Assembly: GCA_947504195.1 (NCBI GenBank)
Contig: CANNGN010000003.1
Coordinates: forward strand, 1-64,000
DNA: 64,000 bases
Source: an uncultured Vibrio sp.
GTDB lineage: Bacteria; Pseudomonadota; Gammaproteobacteria; Enterobacterales; Vibrionaceae
Direction of reading: 5' to 3'
Part shown: one piece after another, positions 1 to 7,589 of the stretch
Position numbering within the stretch: position 1 is the stretch's first letter
How the letters are laid out: every line of letters begins with the position of its first letter
Notes under the pieces: generated by a model
Told to the model about the DNA's origin: nothing
Databases searched by the model: none
Seen by the model: only the letters and a program-made list of their open reading frames with translations
Position numbers and translations under genes: made by a program

Positions 1-272
1 AGATTCATCTGGTGATACAGATGGTTCACTCATAAAGCGGTGAACAACGCTTCATACGACTTCAGGTCGCACGGGCATAAACGTGCTAGCAACGATCTCG
101 CGGGCACGCCTCTGGACAAAAGCTTCTTACCCGAGCGGCTGACCCAACTCGCAGTTCGACATTATTGAGCATTTAGCGGATGATTCACACACTCGATGAA
201 GTGAATTGTTATACGCTTTTGAAACTGCTTATTCACTCCAGTACTGGAAATTTTTAGTACTAAATTACAGAA
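1..272. other. Non-coding left edge; possible degraded gene end or repeat
   Basis: No complete gene is visible. One + frame stays open from about 16 to a stop at 166 and reads like a C-terminal coding fragment (it contains GTPLDKSFLPERL), but I recognise no family. A TTGTTATACGC string near 207 resembles the TTGTTATGC string at the end of the HNH gene near 52.73 kb. A 6-bp AGTACT inverted repeat flanks position 250 just past the end of the next gene. This may be the edge of a repeat or a gene remnant cut by the window. Confidence 0.25.
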
Positions 273-854
273 TTAAAATTTTGACTTAATTTTGTCTACA
301 AAAGCATCAATTCTATCTTTAGAAGCATCTTCACTTTTGTATAGTGATAGCATCTGAAGCTTACACTGCTTTGTACATGCTCCTAAAAGAGCAATCTTAA
401 GTGTTCGATGAATAGGCTTCCACAGTACGAAAATGTCGACCCACCAAGGTGATCCAAGAGTTGTGATTACTTTTACCTCTCTCAAATTCTCCAGACAAGG
501 CGTTATCGCCCCCAAATCTGACGCATGATTATATGCATGAGTGGGAGCCCATACGCGGTCAAACCAACCTTTTAATATGGCGGGAAATCCAAACCACCAT
601 GTTGGAAACACTAAAATTAACGATTCCGTTTCTTTTAGTTGGGTAATATCACCTTCAAGACTATTCGTATCAAAGAATTCCTGATAATAGCTTCGTCGCT
701 CCGAACTACTTAGCGCAGGGTTAAACTCTTCTTGATACAGGTCTTTAACAGTGATCTCGTATCCTTTTGAAGTAAGGTGATCTATCGTTACGTTAGCCAA
801 GTAATGGCACAAGCTATCTTTAAGTGGATGAGCAACCACAACTAGACACTTCAA
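273..854 (-). CDS. NAD(P)H-dependent quinone/FMN oxidoreductase, flavodoxin fold
   Basis: A 193-residue protein of the flavodoxin-like NAD(P)H oxidoreductase family (YwrO/KefF/MdaB type). These cytoplasmic FMN or FAD proteins make two-electron reductions of quinones and related electrophiles. The N-terminal strand MKCLVVVAHP ends in the phosphate/flavin-binding loop. The segment FPTWWFGFPAILKGWFDRVW near residues 83-102 is the hallmark isoalloxazine-contacting loop. Length is normal for the family. It stands alone: the next gene is divergent 386 bp away, and no partner transporter is seen. The physiological electron acceptor cannot be read from sequence; a KefF-like ancillary role is possible but no kefC is nearby. 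Confidence 0.85.
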   Translation of the reverse strand: MKCLVVVAHPLKDSLCHYLANVTIDHLTSKGYEITVKDLYQEEFNPALSSSERRSYYQEFFDTNSLEGDITQLKETESLILVFPTWWFGFPAILKGWFDRVWAPTHAYNHASDLGAITPCLENLREVKVITTLGSPWWVDIFVLWKPIHRTLKIALLGACTKQCKLQMLSLYKSEDASKDRIDAFVDKIKSKF

Positions 855-1240
855 AGAATGTTCCTTATTAAATTCGCAACCTAAGCGTATGGTGTCATAT
901 TGGTATAAAAAATCAAAGACAAACTATCCTTCAGAGTTAACCGTGAAAGCAATGTAAAATGACGTTCATTCATTGAATAATCACTGAATGAAATAAGGCA
1001 TAATTATGCTTATTTAGATGTAGAATCCACGGTCGATACCCTACAAATAACACCATCGTTTCACCCCTAAGTTAAATTCAAATTACCGCGCATACTTGTT
1101 TAAATTTCTCAGGCGCGTTTGAACACAATATTAACGAAAACGCCGTTTACCTCGACAGACTAAGTTCTCAATTTCAGCGATTCATCTGCCAATATGTTAC
1201 TAGATGTAATGGGCTTTAACTCAAAAAATCCGATTATGTT
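855..1240. promoter_or_regulatory. Divergent intergenic region with two inverted repeats
   Basis: A 386-bp region between two divergently transcribed genes. It contains a perfect 8-bp inverted repeat TTCATTCA (965-972) / TGAATGAA (985-992) with a 12-base spacer. A second, nearly perfect palindrome follows directly at 991-1015, with arms AAATAAG...CTTATTT around CATAATTATG and one unpaired G. Neither lies at a gene end, so an operator is more likely than a terminator. No RNA gene was seen. Confidence 0.4.
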
Positions 1241-2398
1241 ATGATGAGCGCTTTGGTTTCTCCTTCGGTTCTCAGTATGTTTCGTCTCCTATCTACATTG
1301 TTTTTCTTAAGTTCTTTTTCCTGTTATGCACTTGATCTTTCGCCTGTTACTGCAAATCTCGACAGTTACTTCTCCAAACAACTTAAAAACGATAAAGTTC
1401 CGGGTGGAGCCTTAGTCGTAGTTCAAGGTGATGAAGTCAAGCTCCTCAGTCTCTATGGCGTTCGTAAGGAAGGAGAAAAAGGTAAGGTTAATCAAAACAC
1501 GGTATTTCGCCTCGCATCAGTGTCTAAAACATTTGCTGCTGAACTGACTGCAATATTAGTTGAAGAAAAGAAGTTAAATTGGGATGATCTCATCAATGAT
1601 TACTTACCCGAATTCAGCTACAAAGATGCGAAAGCCTCTAGTCAATTGCAAGTCCAACACTTGCTTAGTCATACAACCGGTATGGTACACAATGTCTACG
1701 ACAACCTGCTCGATGCACACTTACCGTTGAGTAAAATTTACCCAGCGTTCAATAAACTGGAACCATTGTGCATACCTGGAAACTGTTACGGTTATACCAA
1801 TCTGATGTTCAGTTTGGTGGACCCCATTCTTGAACAATCTACCAACCAAAATTATACCCAGTTAATGCAAGATAAAATATTTGCACCATTGGCGATGAAT
1901 GATGCGTCTCTTGGAATGGAAGCGTTTCTCAGCAATAGCAATCATGCAACGCCTCATGTGCGCGGCAAAAAACGCTGGTACAGCCGAGAAGTTGAAGAGG
2001 ATTATTACCGTGTGTTACCCGCCGCAGGTGTGAATGCCAGTATCAACGATATGGCACAGTGGTTAAAAGCTCAGTTAGGCGAATACCCAGAAGTCATTTC
2101 ACCAGCCGTGTTAGAAACCGTTTCCACACCCCGAATCGAAACCAAGAGAGAGATGACCCGCAAGCACTGGCGGAAGAAGCTACAAAGAACCGACTATGGT
2201 ATGGGTTGGCGCATCTTCGATTACGGTGGTGAAGAACTCATTTATCACAATGGTTGGGTAACCGGGTTTAGTGCAGAACTTGCTTATTCTAAGAAACACG
2301 ACATTGGTATTGCGTTACTAATCAATGGGGAATCTTCGGTTGGAAGTTTGATTGTGACCCATTTCTGGGATGAGGTTTTAAAAAAGGTGGAAAATTAA
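1241..2398 (+). CDS. Secreted serine hydrolase, class C beta-lactamase/PBP4-like fold
   Basis: A 385-residue member of the beta-lactamase (Pfam Beta-lactamase) superfamily, which includes AmpC, D,D-carboxypeptidases and esterases. The nucleophile motif S-V-S-K is at residues 93-96, the tyrosine motif Y-T-N at 185-187, and an H-N-G triad replacing K-T-G lies near residue 338. A hydrophobic signal segment ending S-C-Y-A precedes residue 31, so export is expected. An alternative start Met13 at 1277 would give a tighter signal peptide; neither start has a clear Shine-Dalgarno. The HNG variant is common in esterases and peptidases of this fold, so true beta-lactam resistance should not be assumed. 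It faces the Gfo/Idh gene convergently. Confidence 0.82.
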   Translation: MMSALVSPSVLSMFRLLSTLFFLSSFSCYALDLSPVTANLDSYFSKQLKNDKVPGGALVVVQGDEVKLLSLYGVRKEGEKGKVNQNTVFRLASVSKTFAAELTAILVEEKKLNWDDLINDYLPEFSYKDAKASSQLQVQHLLSHTTGMVHNVYDNLLDAHLPLSKIYPAFNKLEPLCIPGNCYGYTNLMFSLVDPILEQSTNQNYTQLMQDKIFAPLAMNDASLGMEAFLSNSNHATPHVRGKKRWYSREVEEDYYRVLPAAGVNASINDMAQWLKAQLGEYPEVISPAVLETVSTPRIETKREMTRKHWRKKLQRTDYGMGWRIFDYGGEELIYHNGWVTGFSAELAYSKKHDIGIALLINGESSVGSLIVTHFWDEVLKKVEN

Positions 2399-2406
2399 CC
2401 GCCGTA

Positions 2407-2430
2407 TCTGGCTTAAACTTACAAGCCAGA
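2407..2430. terminator. Hairpin between convergent genes
   Basis: Perfect 8-bp stem TCTGGCTT / AAGCCAGA with an 8-base loop, lying between the ends of the convergent hydrolase and dehydrogenase genes. There is no strong T-run on either side, so termination is inferred from position only. Confidence 0.4.
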
Positions 2431-2471
2431 ATGGAGCAATAGCAAAACATCAGTCTTGTTAGTATTTATTT

Positions 2472-3494
2472 TCACACAAATATCGTTTTGCCTTGTTTAC
2501 TACTTTGTTCTGCTGATTCGAGTATTTTTAAAACCTTCACCGCATCAGCAGGATCGATTGGGTTTATACCACCAGCGTTGATTGCAGTGGCGATTGCATG
2601 GTAATAGTGTTGATAGCAACCAATTTCTGTTTCAATTAAATCAACTGAAGATTCAGAGTAAAGACTTCCATACTGTTCTTTATTGTCCACACCATACCCT
2701 AAATTATCAGGCGCAATGCCGCTTTTTAAATGCTCTTCTTGAGGATCGAATCCATATTTAACAAAACTGCCAAGACTTCCCTCAAGTCTAAAACGAGTGT
2801 TTGGTGCCGCACAAAATGAGCTTGCATGCAAAACAACTTCAAGGTTTTGATAATGCAGCAGTACATGGAAGTAGTCAGTTGTTTTTGAACCATCCCTTAA
2901 CGGCAAACACCTTGCAGTCAAAGCATTAGGCATACCAAAAAGATGAATGGCTTGATCAACCAAGTGAGATCCTAAGTCATACCAGATTCCGGCTCCCGGG
3001 CCAGGTTCTTCTCTCCACCTTTGACGAACGATTGGTCGGAAACGGTCAAAACGAGATTCAAATAACCTAATTTCTCCTAATGCATTATTTTTCAGCAGTT
3101 TTTGTAGCGTTAAAAAATCACCATCCCAGCGTCTATTATGGAACACGGAGAGGACTAAAGCGTTCTTTTTGGCAAGAATGATCAGTTCTTCAGCTTCTCT
3201 ACTCGTAGTTACCATTGGTTTTTCGACAACGACATGCACCCCACTTTCTAAGCAAAACTTTGCCAATGAAAAATGAAATTGATTTGGGGCGGTAATTATC
3301 ACCAAATCCACTTTTTTACTTGTGATTAATTGTTCCGCTGAATTAAATATGACGAGCGATGGGTGTTCTACTTTCAAGATACTCGATTTAGAACTGCTTA
3401 TGGCTGTCAGAACCATTGACTCGGTGGATTGAATCAACGGAATATGAAATGTATTGGCAGAATTGCCATAACCAATTACGCCTACTCGAATCAT
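2472..3494 (-). CDS. Gfo/Idh/MocA family NAD(P)-dependent oxidoreductase
   Basis: 340 residues with an N-terminal Rossmann fold (GVIGYGNSANTFH, residues 5-17) and the family motif VVVEKPM near residue 90, whose lysine is catalytic in this family. The C-terminal GFO/IDH/MocA alpha-beta domain follows, with GxxYDLGSHLVDQ near 175. It resembles the E. coli YdgJ/YhhX subgroup, whose members act on sugar- or inositol-like polyols. Substrate is unknown. It is transcribed alone, with an AAGG ribosome-binding element a little far upstream of the ATG. The neighbouring SDR gene lies 124 bp upstream on the same strand and may or may not be co-transcribed. Confidence 0.85.
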   Translation of the reverse strand: MIRVGVIGYGNSANTFHIPLIQSTESMVLTAISSSKSSILKVEHPSLVIFNSAEQLITSKKVDLVIITAPNQFHFSLAKFCLESGVHVVVEKPMVTTSREAEELIILAKKNALVLSVFHNRRWDGDFLTLQKLLKNNALGEIRLFESRFDRFRPIVRQRWREEPGPGAGIWYDLGSHLVDQAIHLFGMPNALTARCLPLRDGSKTTDYFHVLLHYQNLEVVLHASSFCAAPNTRFRLEGSLGSFVKYGFDPQEEHLKSGIAPDNLGYGVDNKEQYGSLYSESSVDLIETEIGCYQHYYHAIATAINAGGINPIDPADAVKVLKILESAEQSSKQGKTIFV

Positions 3495-3618
3495 GAATTC
3501 ATGCCTTATTGGAAAATTAGTGGAGTTATAGGTTTTTTACTTCATTGCTATGTGACTAAGTGACCATGTGAGCTCACTGCAACTTATCTTCGGTCGGCTA
3601 AAGAATGCCACATGCATG

Positions 3619-4305
3619 TTACCAAGGAATCTCCGTTCCGTCGTAGTTAAGAAATCGACCGTTATCGTTCTGGTTCAAATTTCCTATTACTTGGGTTAAT
3701 CCAGCAACACTTTGCGACGCAGTGATTAATGCATTCGGTCCACCCATATCCGTTTGAACCCACCCCGGATGGAGTGCAACGACACAAAAGCCATCATCGG
3801 CAAGATCAATACTCAAACTTTTCACGACCGAGTTAAGTGCCGCCTTTGAGGAACGATAAAGATACCCTCCTCCGGAACTATTATCAGTCATACTGCCAAC
3901 CTTGGAAGAGACGAATGCGATGCGTTTAAGCTCGCCTTGTTTTAACAGTGGATAGAGACTTTCGACCAGTTTCAATGGAGCGATAGTATTGATTTCTAGA
4001 ACTTGACGCCATTCCTCAAGATCGGTGTTGCCAAAACTAACACCTTTAGGACCGTAATAACCGGCGTTATTAATCAAAAGATCCAGCGCGGGAAGCTTGG
4101 TTTTGAGTGCGCTAACTTGTTCGTAATCGGTCACCTCGAGTAAGTGACAACAGAGAGATGGATTGGACTGTTCAAGTTGGAGCAGTTCAGTTGCGCTCGC
4201 TTCTGAACGATACGTTGCGTGCACTTCATAACCTAGTGTGAGGTAATGCTGAACCAGAGCAAAGCCAATTCCTCGATTTGCGCCAGTAATAAGAACCGTA
4301 GACAT
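3619..4305 (-). CDS. Short-chain dehydrogenase/reductase (SDR), CsgA-like
   Basis: 228 residues, the usual length of a classical SDR. It shows the cofactor motif TGANRGIG at residues 7-14, the structural NNAG motif near 79, and the catalytic Tyr-x3-Lys as Y-R-S-S-K near 150. An AGGAG box sits about 8 bases before the ATG. It resembles the subgroup containing Myxococcus CsgA and other C-factor-like SDRs. The substrate is unknown, and no pathway partners are adjacent apart from the Gfo/Idh enzyme downstream. Confidence 0.85.
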   Translation of the reverse strand: MSTVLITGANRGIGFALVQHYLTLGYEVHATYRSEASATELLQLEQSNPSLCCHLLEVTDYEQVSALKTKLPALDLLINNAGYYGPKGVSFGNTDLEEWRQVLEINTIAPLKLVESLYPLLKQGELKRIAFVSSKVGSMTDNSSGGGYLYRSSKAALNSVVKSLSIDLADDGFCVVALHPGWVQTDMGGPNALITASQSVAGLTQVIGNLNQNDNGRFLNYDGTEIPW

Positions 4306-4446
4306 ATTCTTTACTCCTGTGTTTCTGCGTGTTCAACCTGGAGGTGATCACACATGTGATCGATATAAGTTTGTCACAAATACATTCTGCAGCAACCGCA
4401 GCTGGGAACTGCGGTTGTAACCAATAAGGATATTAGTATTGATGGC

Positions 4447-5364
4447 TTAGTTGTTGCAATATTTCTTCGCTATCTCAGCACCTAGTCGAGCGTTATTAAG
4501 CACTAATTGAATATTTGAATCTAGGCTATTACCCCCAGTGAGTTCACATACGCGAGCCAATAAGAATGGTGTTGACTCTTTACCCGCAATGCCCTGCTCG
4601 TCTGCTTCTGCTAAAGATTGCTCTATAGCATCCGTGATTGTTTCTAATGGCATTGCGTACTCAACAGGAATTGGGTTCGCGACAACCACACCACCATTGA
4701 GATTTAATTCCCACTTGGCTTTAAGTGCAGATGCAATAGAGTCTGGGCTGTCTAATCGATAATCTACCGAATGGTCACTTTCTCGGGTATAAAACGCTGG
4801 CAGTGAGTCCGTTTGGTAACCCACAATTGGCACACCTTGTGTTTCTAAGTACTCTCGAGTCAGCCCTAGGTCAAGAATTGATTTGGCTCCAGCACATACC
4901 ACAGCGACATTCGTGTTTGCGAGTTCTTGAAGGTCAGCAGATATATCAAACGTTTCTTGTGCGCCTCGATGTACGCCACCGATGCCACCAGTGGCAAAGA
5001 CTTTAATGCCAGCCATTGCAGCAAGAATCATTGTAGCAGCTACCGTTGTCGCGCCATCTTTTTTACCCGCAACCATAAACGGAATGTCGCGTCGGCTTAC
5101 TTTCGTTACCGAGGTTCCTGCTTTACCAAGATATTCGATTTGCTCTTTTGATAACCCGACTTTTAGACGACCTTCAATAATTGCAATCGTCGCCGGTACA
5201 GCGCCATTTTCGCGGATGGTTTCTTCGACGAGAAGCGCTGTTTCGACATTGCGCGGGAAAGGCATTCCGTGTGAAATGATTGTCGACTCTAACGCAACCA
5301 CGGCTTTATTATTCGCAAGTGCTTCTGCGACTTCAGGTTGAATATCAAGGTACTGTTCTAACAT
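4447..5364 (-). CDS. psuG: Pseudouridine-5'-phosphate glycosidase
   Basis: 305 residues, typical of PsuG, which reversibly splits pseudouridine 5'-phosphate into uracil and ribose 5-phosphate. Recognisable conserved blocks are ALESTIISHGMPFPRN (residues 24-38), GKKDGATTVAATM near 102, and the FATGGIGGVHRGA loop near 123 that lines the active site in this family. The ATG lies 2 bases after the psuK stop, and its ribosome binding site GAGGAGAAA lies inside the end of psuK, so the two are translationally linked. No PsuT-like nucleoside transporter is present next to the pair. Confidence 0.96.
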   Translation of the reverse strand: MLEQYLDIQPEVAEALANNKAVVALESTIISHGMPFPRNVETALLVEETIRENGAVPATIAIIEGRLKVGLSKEQIEYLGKAGTSVTKVSRRDIPFMVAGKKDGATTVAATMILAAMAGIKVFATGGIGGVHRGAQETFDISADLQELANTNVAVVCAGAKSILDLGLTREYLETQGVPIVGYQTDSLPAFYTRESDHSVDYRLDSPDSIASALKAKWELNLNGGVVVANPIPVEYAMPLETITDAIEQSLAEADEQGIAGKESTPFLLARVCELTGGNSLDSNIQLVLNNARLGAEIAKKYCNN

Positions 5365-5366
5365 GT

Positions 5367-6452
5367 TTATTTCTCCTCAATCAGAGACAAAAGCGTCTGC
5401 TCTGACATTTCTGAATTAATGGTATCGACTGAAGTGAGCGCTAGATGAGACGCTGCAATGGCAAATCTTATGCTCTGATCCCAACTCCAGTTTTGTAAAT
5501 AAGCGTGAACAAGTGCTGCCATCATGGCGTCGCCTGCTCCAGTAACATTCACCACATGAGTCGGGGTGGCGTCCATTAAGGTCTGCTGCGAATTACAGCT
5601 TGCTAATACGCCTTTATTACCAAGGCTAATTGCAAGGTGTTTGACCCCTTTTTCATGCAAATCATCCGCTAACTGGCTGACTTCAATAGACTCATTGATA
5701 GAATGGCCCGACAGGACTTGTGCTTCGAGTTGATTAGGTTTTAAGAAATCAATTTTATCTAAATAAGGCAAGAGTTTAGTTGCCTTGATCGATGAGACAG
5801 GATCAGCAAAAATCGTTTTATTGCCATACTGATTAAACAAATATTCCAACGCTTCTTCACTGAGGTTGGCATCGATAACAAGAACACTTGCACCGGTAAT
5901 GATTCCCCTTCTCTTGGCAAGCTGCTTAGCGTTTAAGCTCTCTATCAATTGCATGTCATTTAGTGCGACAAGCAACTCACCCTGATCATCGATAATAGAC
6001 AAATAACTGCTCGATTTTCTATCGGGTAAGATAAGCGAATGGTCGGTGCCGACATTAGAAAGATGGCAAGATTCTTTTAGTTCTTCCCCCCAACTATCAC
6101 CACCGAACGTACCAATAAACTCAACTTGGCTACCTAAACGAGCTAAATTTTCAGCAATATTTCGTCCAACACCACCGGCACTGGACTCAAATGAACCGGG
6201 ATTAGAGTCGGCCAACACAATCGATGCATCAGAGCGACCACACAAGTCCATATTCGCACCACCCAACACAACGGCATAGGGTTCGGAGCAGAGAATGTAT
6301 CCCTTACCTTTAATAAACCCTTTACGCGTTAGCTGCATGATGTGGCCAGCAACAGCGCTTCGGCTTATCCCGATCTGATCAGCTAGTTCCTGCTGAGGGA
6401 TCAAAGGATTACGCTGTAATATTTCTAAAACTTGTTGTTCTCTATCAGTCAT
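5367..6452 (-). CDS. psuK: Pseudouridine kinase with N-terminal winged-helix domain
   Basis: 361 residues. Residues 1-55 form a winged helix-turn-helix (ELADQIGISRSAVAGHIMQL), and residues 60-355 form a PfkB/ribokinase domain that phosphorylates pseudouridine to the 5'-phosphate used by PsuG. The PfkB ATP-site signature VTGAGDAMMAAL, containing the catalytic Asp, lies near residue 308. The N-terminal HTH is extra relative to E. coli PsuK but is known in related kinases such as YeiI. A kinase carrying its own DNA-binding domain, with paired palindromes in its promoter, suggests autoregulation by substrate; this is inference. It is the first gene of the psuK-psuG operon. Confidence 0.93.
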   Translation of the reverse strand: MTDREQQVLEILQRNPLIPQQELADQIGISRSAVAGHIMQLTRKGFIKGKGYILCSEPYAVVLGGANMDLCGRSDASIVLADSNPGSFESSAGGVGRNIAENLARLGSQVEFIGTFGGDSWGEELKESCHLSNVGTDHSLILPDRKSSSYLSIIDDQGELLVALNDMQLIESLNAKQLAKRRGIITGASVLVIDANLSEEALEYLFNQYGNKTIFADPVSSIKATKLLPYLDKIDFLKPNQLEAQVLSGHSINESIEVSQLADDLHEKGVKHLAISLGNKGVLASCNSQQTLMDATPTHVVNVTGAGDAMMAALVHAYLQNWSWDQSIRFAIAASHLALTSVDTINSEMSEQTLLSLIEEK

Positions 6453-6477
6453 AAAAATAATCGCTCACAAAAATAAA

Positions 6478-6508
6478 AACAATTGTCCGCATTGCAAACA
6501 ATTGTTCG
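6478..6508 (-). promoter_or_regulatory. Paired operator palindromes of psuK
   Basis: Two nearly identical 12-mers, AACAATTGTCCG (6478-6489) and AACAATTGTTCG (6497-6508), each contain the palindrome ACAATTGT. They are 19 bases apart, about two helical turns. They lie immediately downstream of the predicted -10 box, covering the likely start of transcription. PsuK's own HTH domain is the obvious candidate binder, but this is inferred. Confidence 0.65.
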
Positions 6509-6537
6509 ATTAGAGCATGCCATTACCGTTATGTAAA
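6509..6537 (-). promoter_or_regulatory. Predicted sigma-70 promoter of psuK-psuG
   Basis: Read on the minus strand, TTTACA (6537-6532) and TCTAAT (6514-6509) are separated by 17 bases. Each matches five of six consensus positions of the -35 and -10 hexamers. Transcription would begin inside the adjacent palindromes. Confidence 0.6.
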
Positions 6538-6597
6538 GTTTCTACGTGTAGTTTTCGAGAGGATTAGTTTCGGTAAGTACAATACGGATGGAGTTAA

Positions 6598-6619
6598 CCC
6601 TTAGCGATAACGCTAAGGG
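6598..6619 (-). terminator. Hairpin after the nitrilase gene
   Basis: Perfect 9-bp stem CCCTTAGCG / CGCTAAGGG with loop ATAA, 21 bases after the nitrilase stop. The T-run on the minus strand is weak (TTAACT), so efficiency is uncertain. Confidence 0.55.
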
Positions 6620-6640
6620 TATACTTATATTGGAAAGATC

Positions 6641-7579
6641 TTATGTTTGATTGTCGAAAACCACAGCCTGCTTTTTGCTTGTATCAACATTCAGCGATAA
6701 AACGTCTGGCCTTGAGTAATGCCCAACCGGGTCGAAATCTATCTTACTCTTTATCAACATTTCTCTATCTAGGTCTGCATATATAATGGCTTTCTTATCG
6801 AATATTGGGCCAGCTATGACATCTCCAAGCGGACCAATAACACAACTACCTCCTCTCATGACGATACTTTCATCATCGTCGGACAGTATGCTTCGGTAAT
6901 CACTGCCAAACTCTTTACGAGTAATAAACTGACAAGCACTTAATACAAAACAACGCCCCTCCATTGCGATATGTCGCATACTTGACAACCATGTTTCTCG
7001 ATCGTCGGCCGTCGGTACGCAATATAATTCAACGCCTTGCGCATACATTGCCATCCGAAGAGATGGCATGTAGTTCTCCCAGCAAATCACCGCGCCAATC
7101 TTACCAATATCGCTGTCTACTACGTCAAGTGTAGAACCATCTCCAAACCCCCAAACTAAACGTTCAGCGCCTGTGGGCATCAATTTCCGGCGAACATTAA
7201 CGACACCAAGCTTGGGGTCCACAAATACAACGCTACAGTAGAGTGTACTCCCTACTCGCTCAATAATTCCCATAACAACAAAAATGGAATTTTCAGACGA
7301 TGCAACGACAACCTTTGTCATTTCCTCACCATCTAATTCAACCGCCCCTTCAAAATATCGATAGAAATCATTTCTACCTTCAGGAAGTCGAGTACCAACT
7401 GGAGCATCAAACGTTAGACCTTTAGGGTAAGTGCCTATAAATGCTTCAGGAAATACCACCAATTCGGCACCATTCTCGGCACATTCTTCAATTAGTTGAA
7501 CTGATTTATCTGCTGTTTTTTCAGAATCAAATGGAACACTACTATCTTGGATAATCGCGACTTTGCAATTCTTGTTCAT
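6641..7579 (-). CDS. True nitrilase (nitrilase superfamily branch 1)
   Basis: 312 residues. The catalytic Glu-Lys-Cys triad is visible as Glu45 (FPEAFIG), Lys132 (RRKLMPT) and Cys166 (ICWENYMPSLRMAMY). The CWENYMP signature and the later ADDRETWLSSMRHIA block are those of true nitrilases of plants and bacteria, which hydrolyse R-CN to the carboxylic acid and ammonia, rather than of amidases or carbamoylases. The protein is cytoplasmic with no signal peptide. It starts 10 bases after the symporter gene in one operon, so the symporter probably imports its substrate or exports a product. A cyanide- or beta-cyanoalanine-type substrate is possible but not shown. Confidence 0.9.
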   Translation of the reverse strand: MNKNCKVAIIQDSSVPFDSEKTADKSVQLIEECAENGAELVVFPEAFIGTYPKGLTFDAPVGTRLPEGRNDFYRYFEGAVELDGEEMTKVVVASSENSIFVVMGIIERVGSTLYCSVVFVDPKLGVVNVRRKLMPTGAERLVWGFGDGSTLDVVDSDIGKIGAVICWENYMPSLRMAMYAQGVELYCVPTADDRETWLSSMRHIAMEGRCFVLSACQFITRKEFGSDYRSILSDDDESIVMRGGSCVIGPLGDVIAGPIFDKKAIIYADLDREMLIKSKIDFDPVGHYSRPDVLSLNVDTSKKQAVVFDNQT

Positions 7580-7589
7580 TATTCATTCC

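Noticed and set aside
1241..2398. Calling the serine hydrolase an AmpC beta-lactamase
   Set aside because: The KTG triad is replaced by HNG, which is common in esterases and peptidases of this fold; resistance function is not supported.
4538..5341. Several overlapping + strand ORFs over psuG
   Set aside because: They are antisense frames of psuG, lack ribosome binding sites and show no family resemblance.
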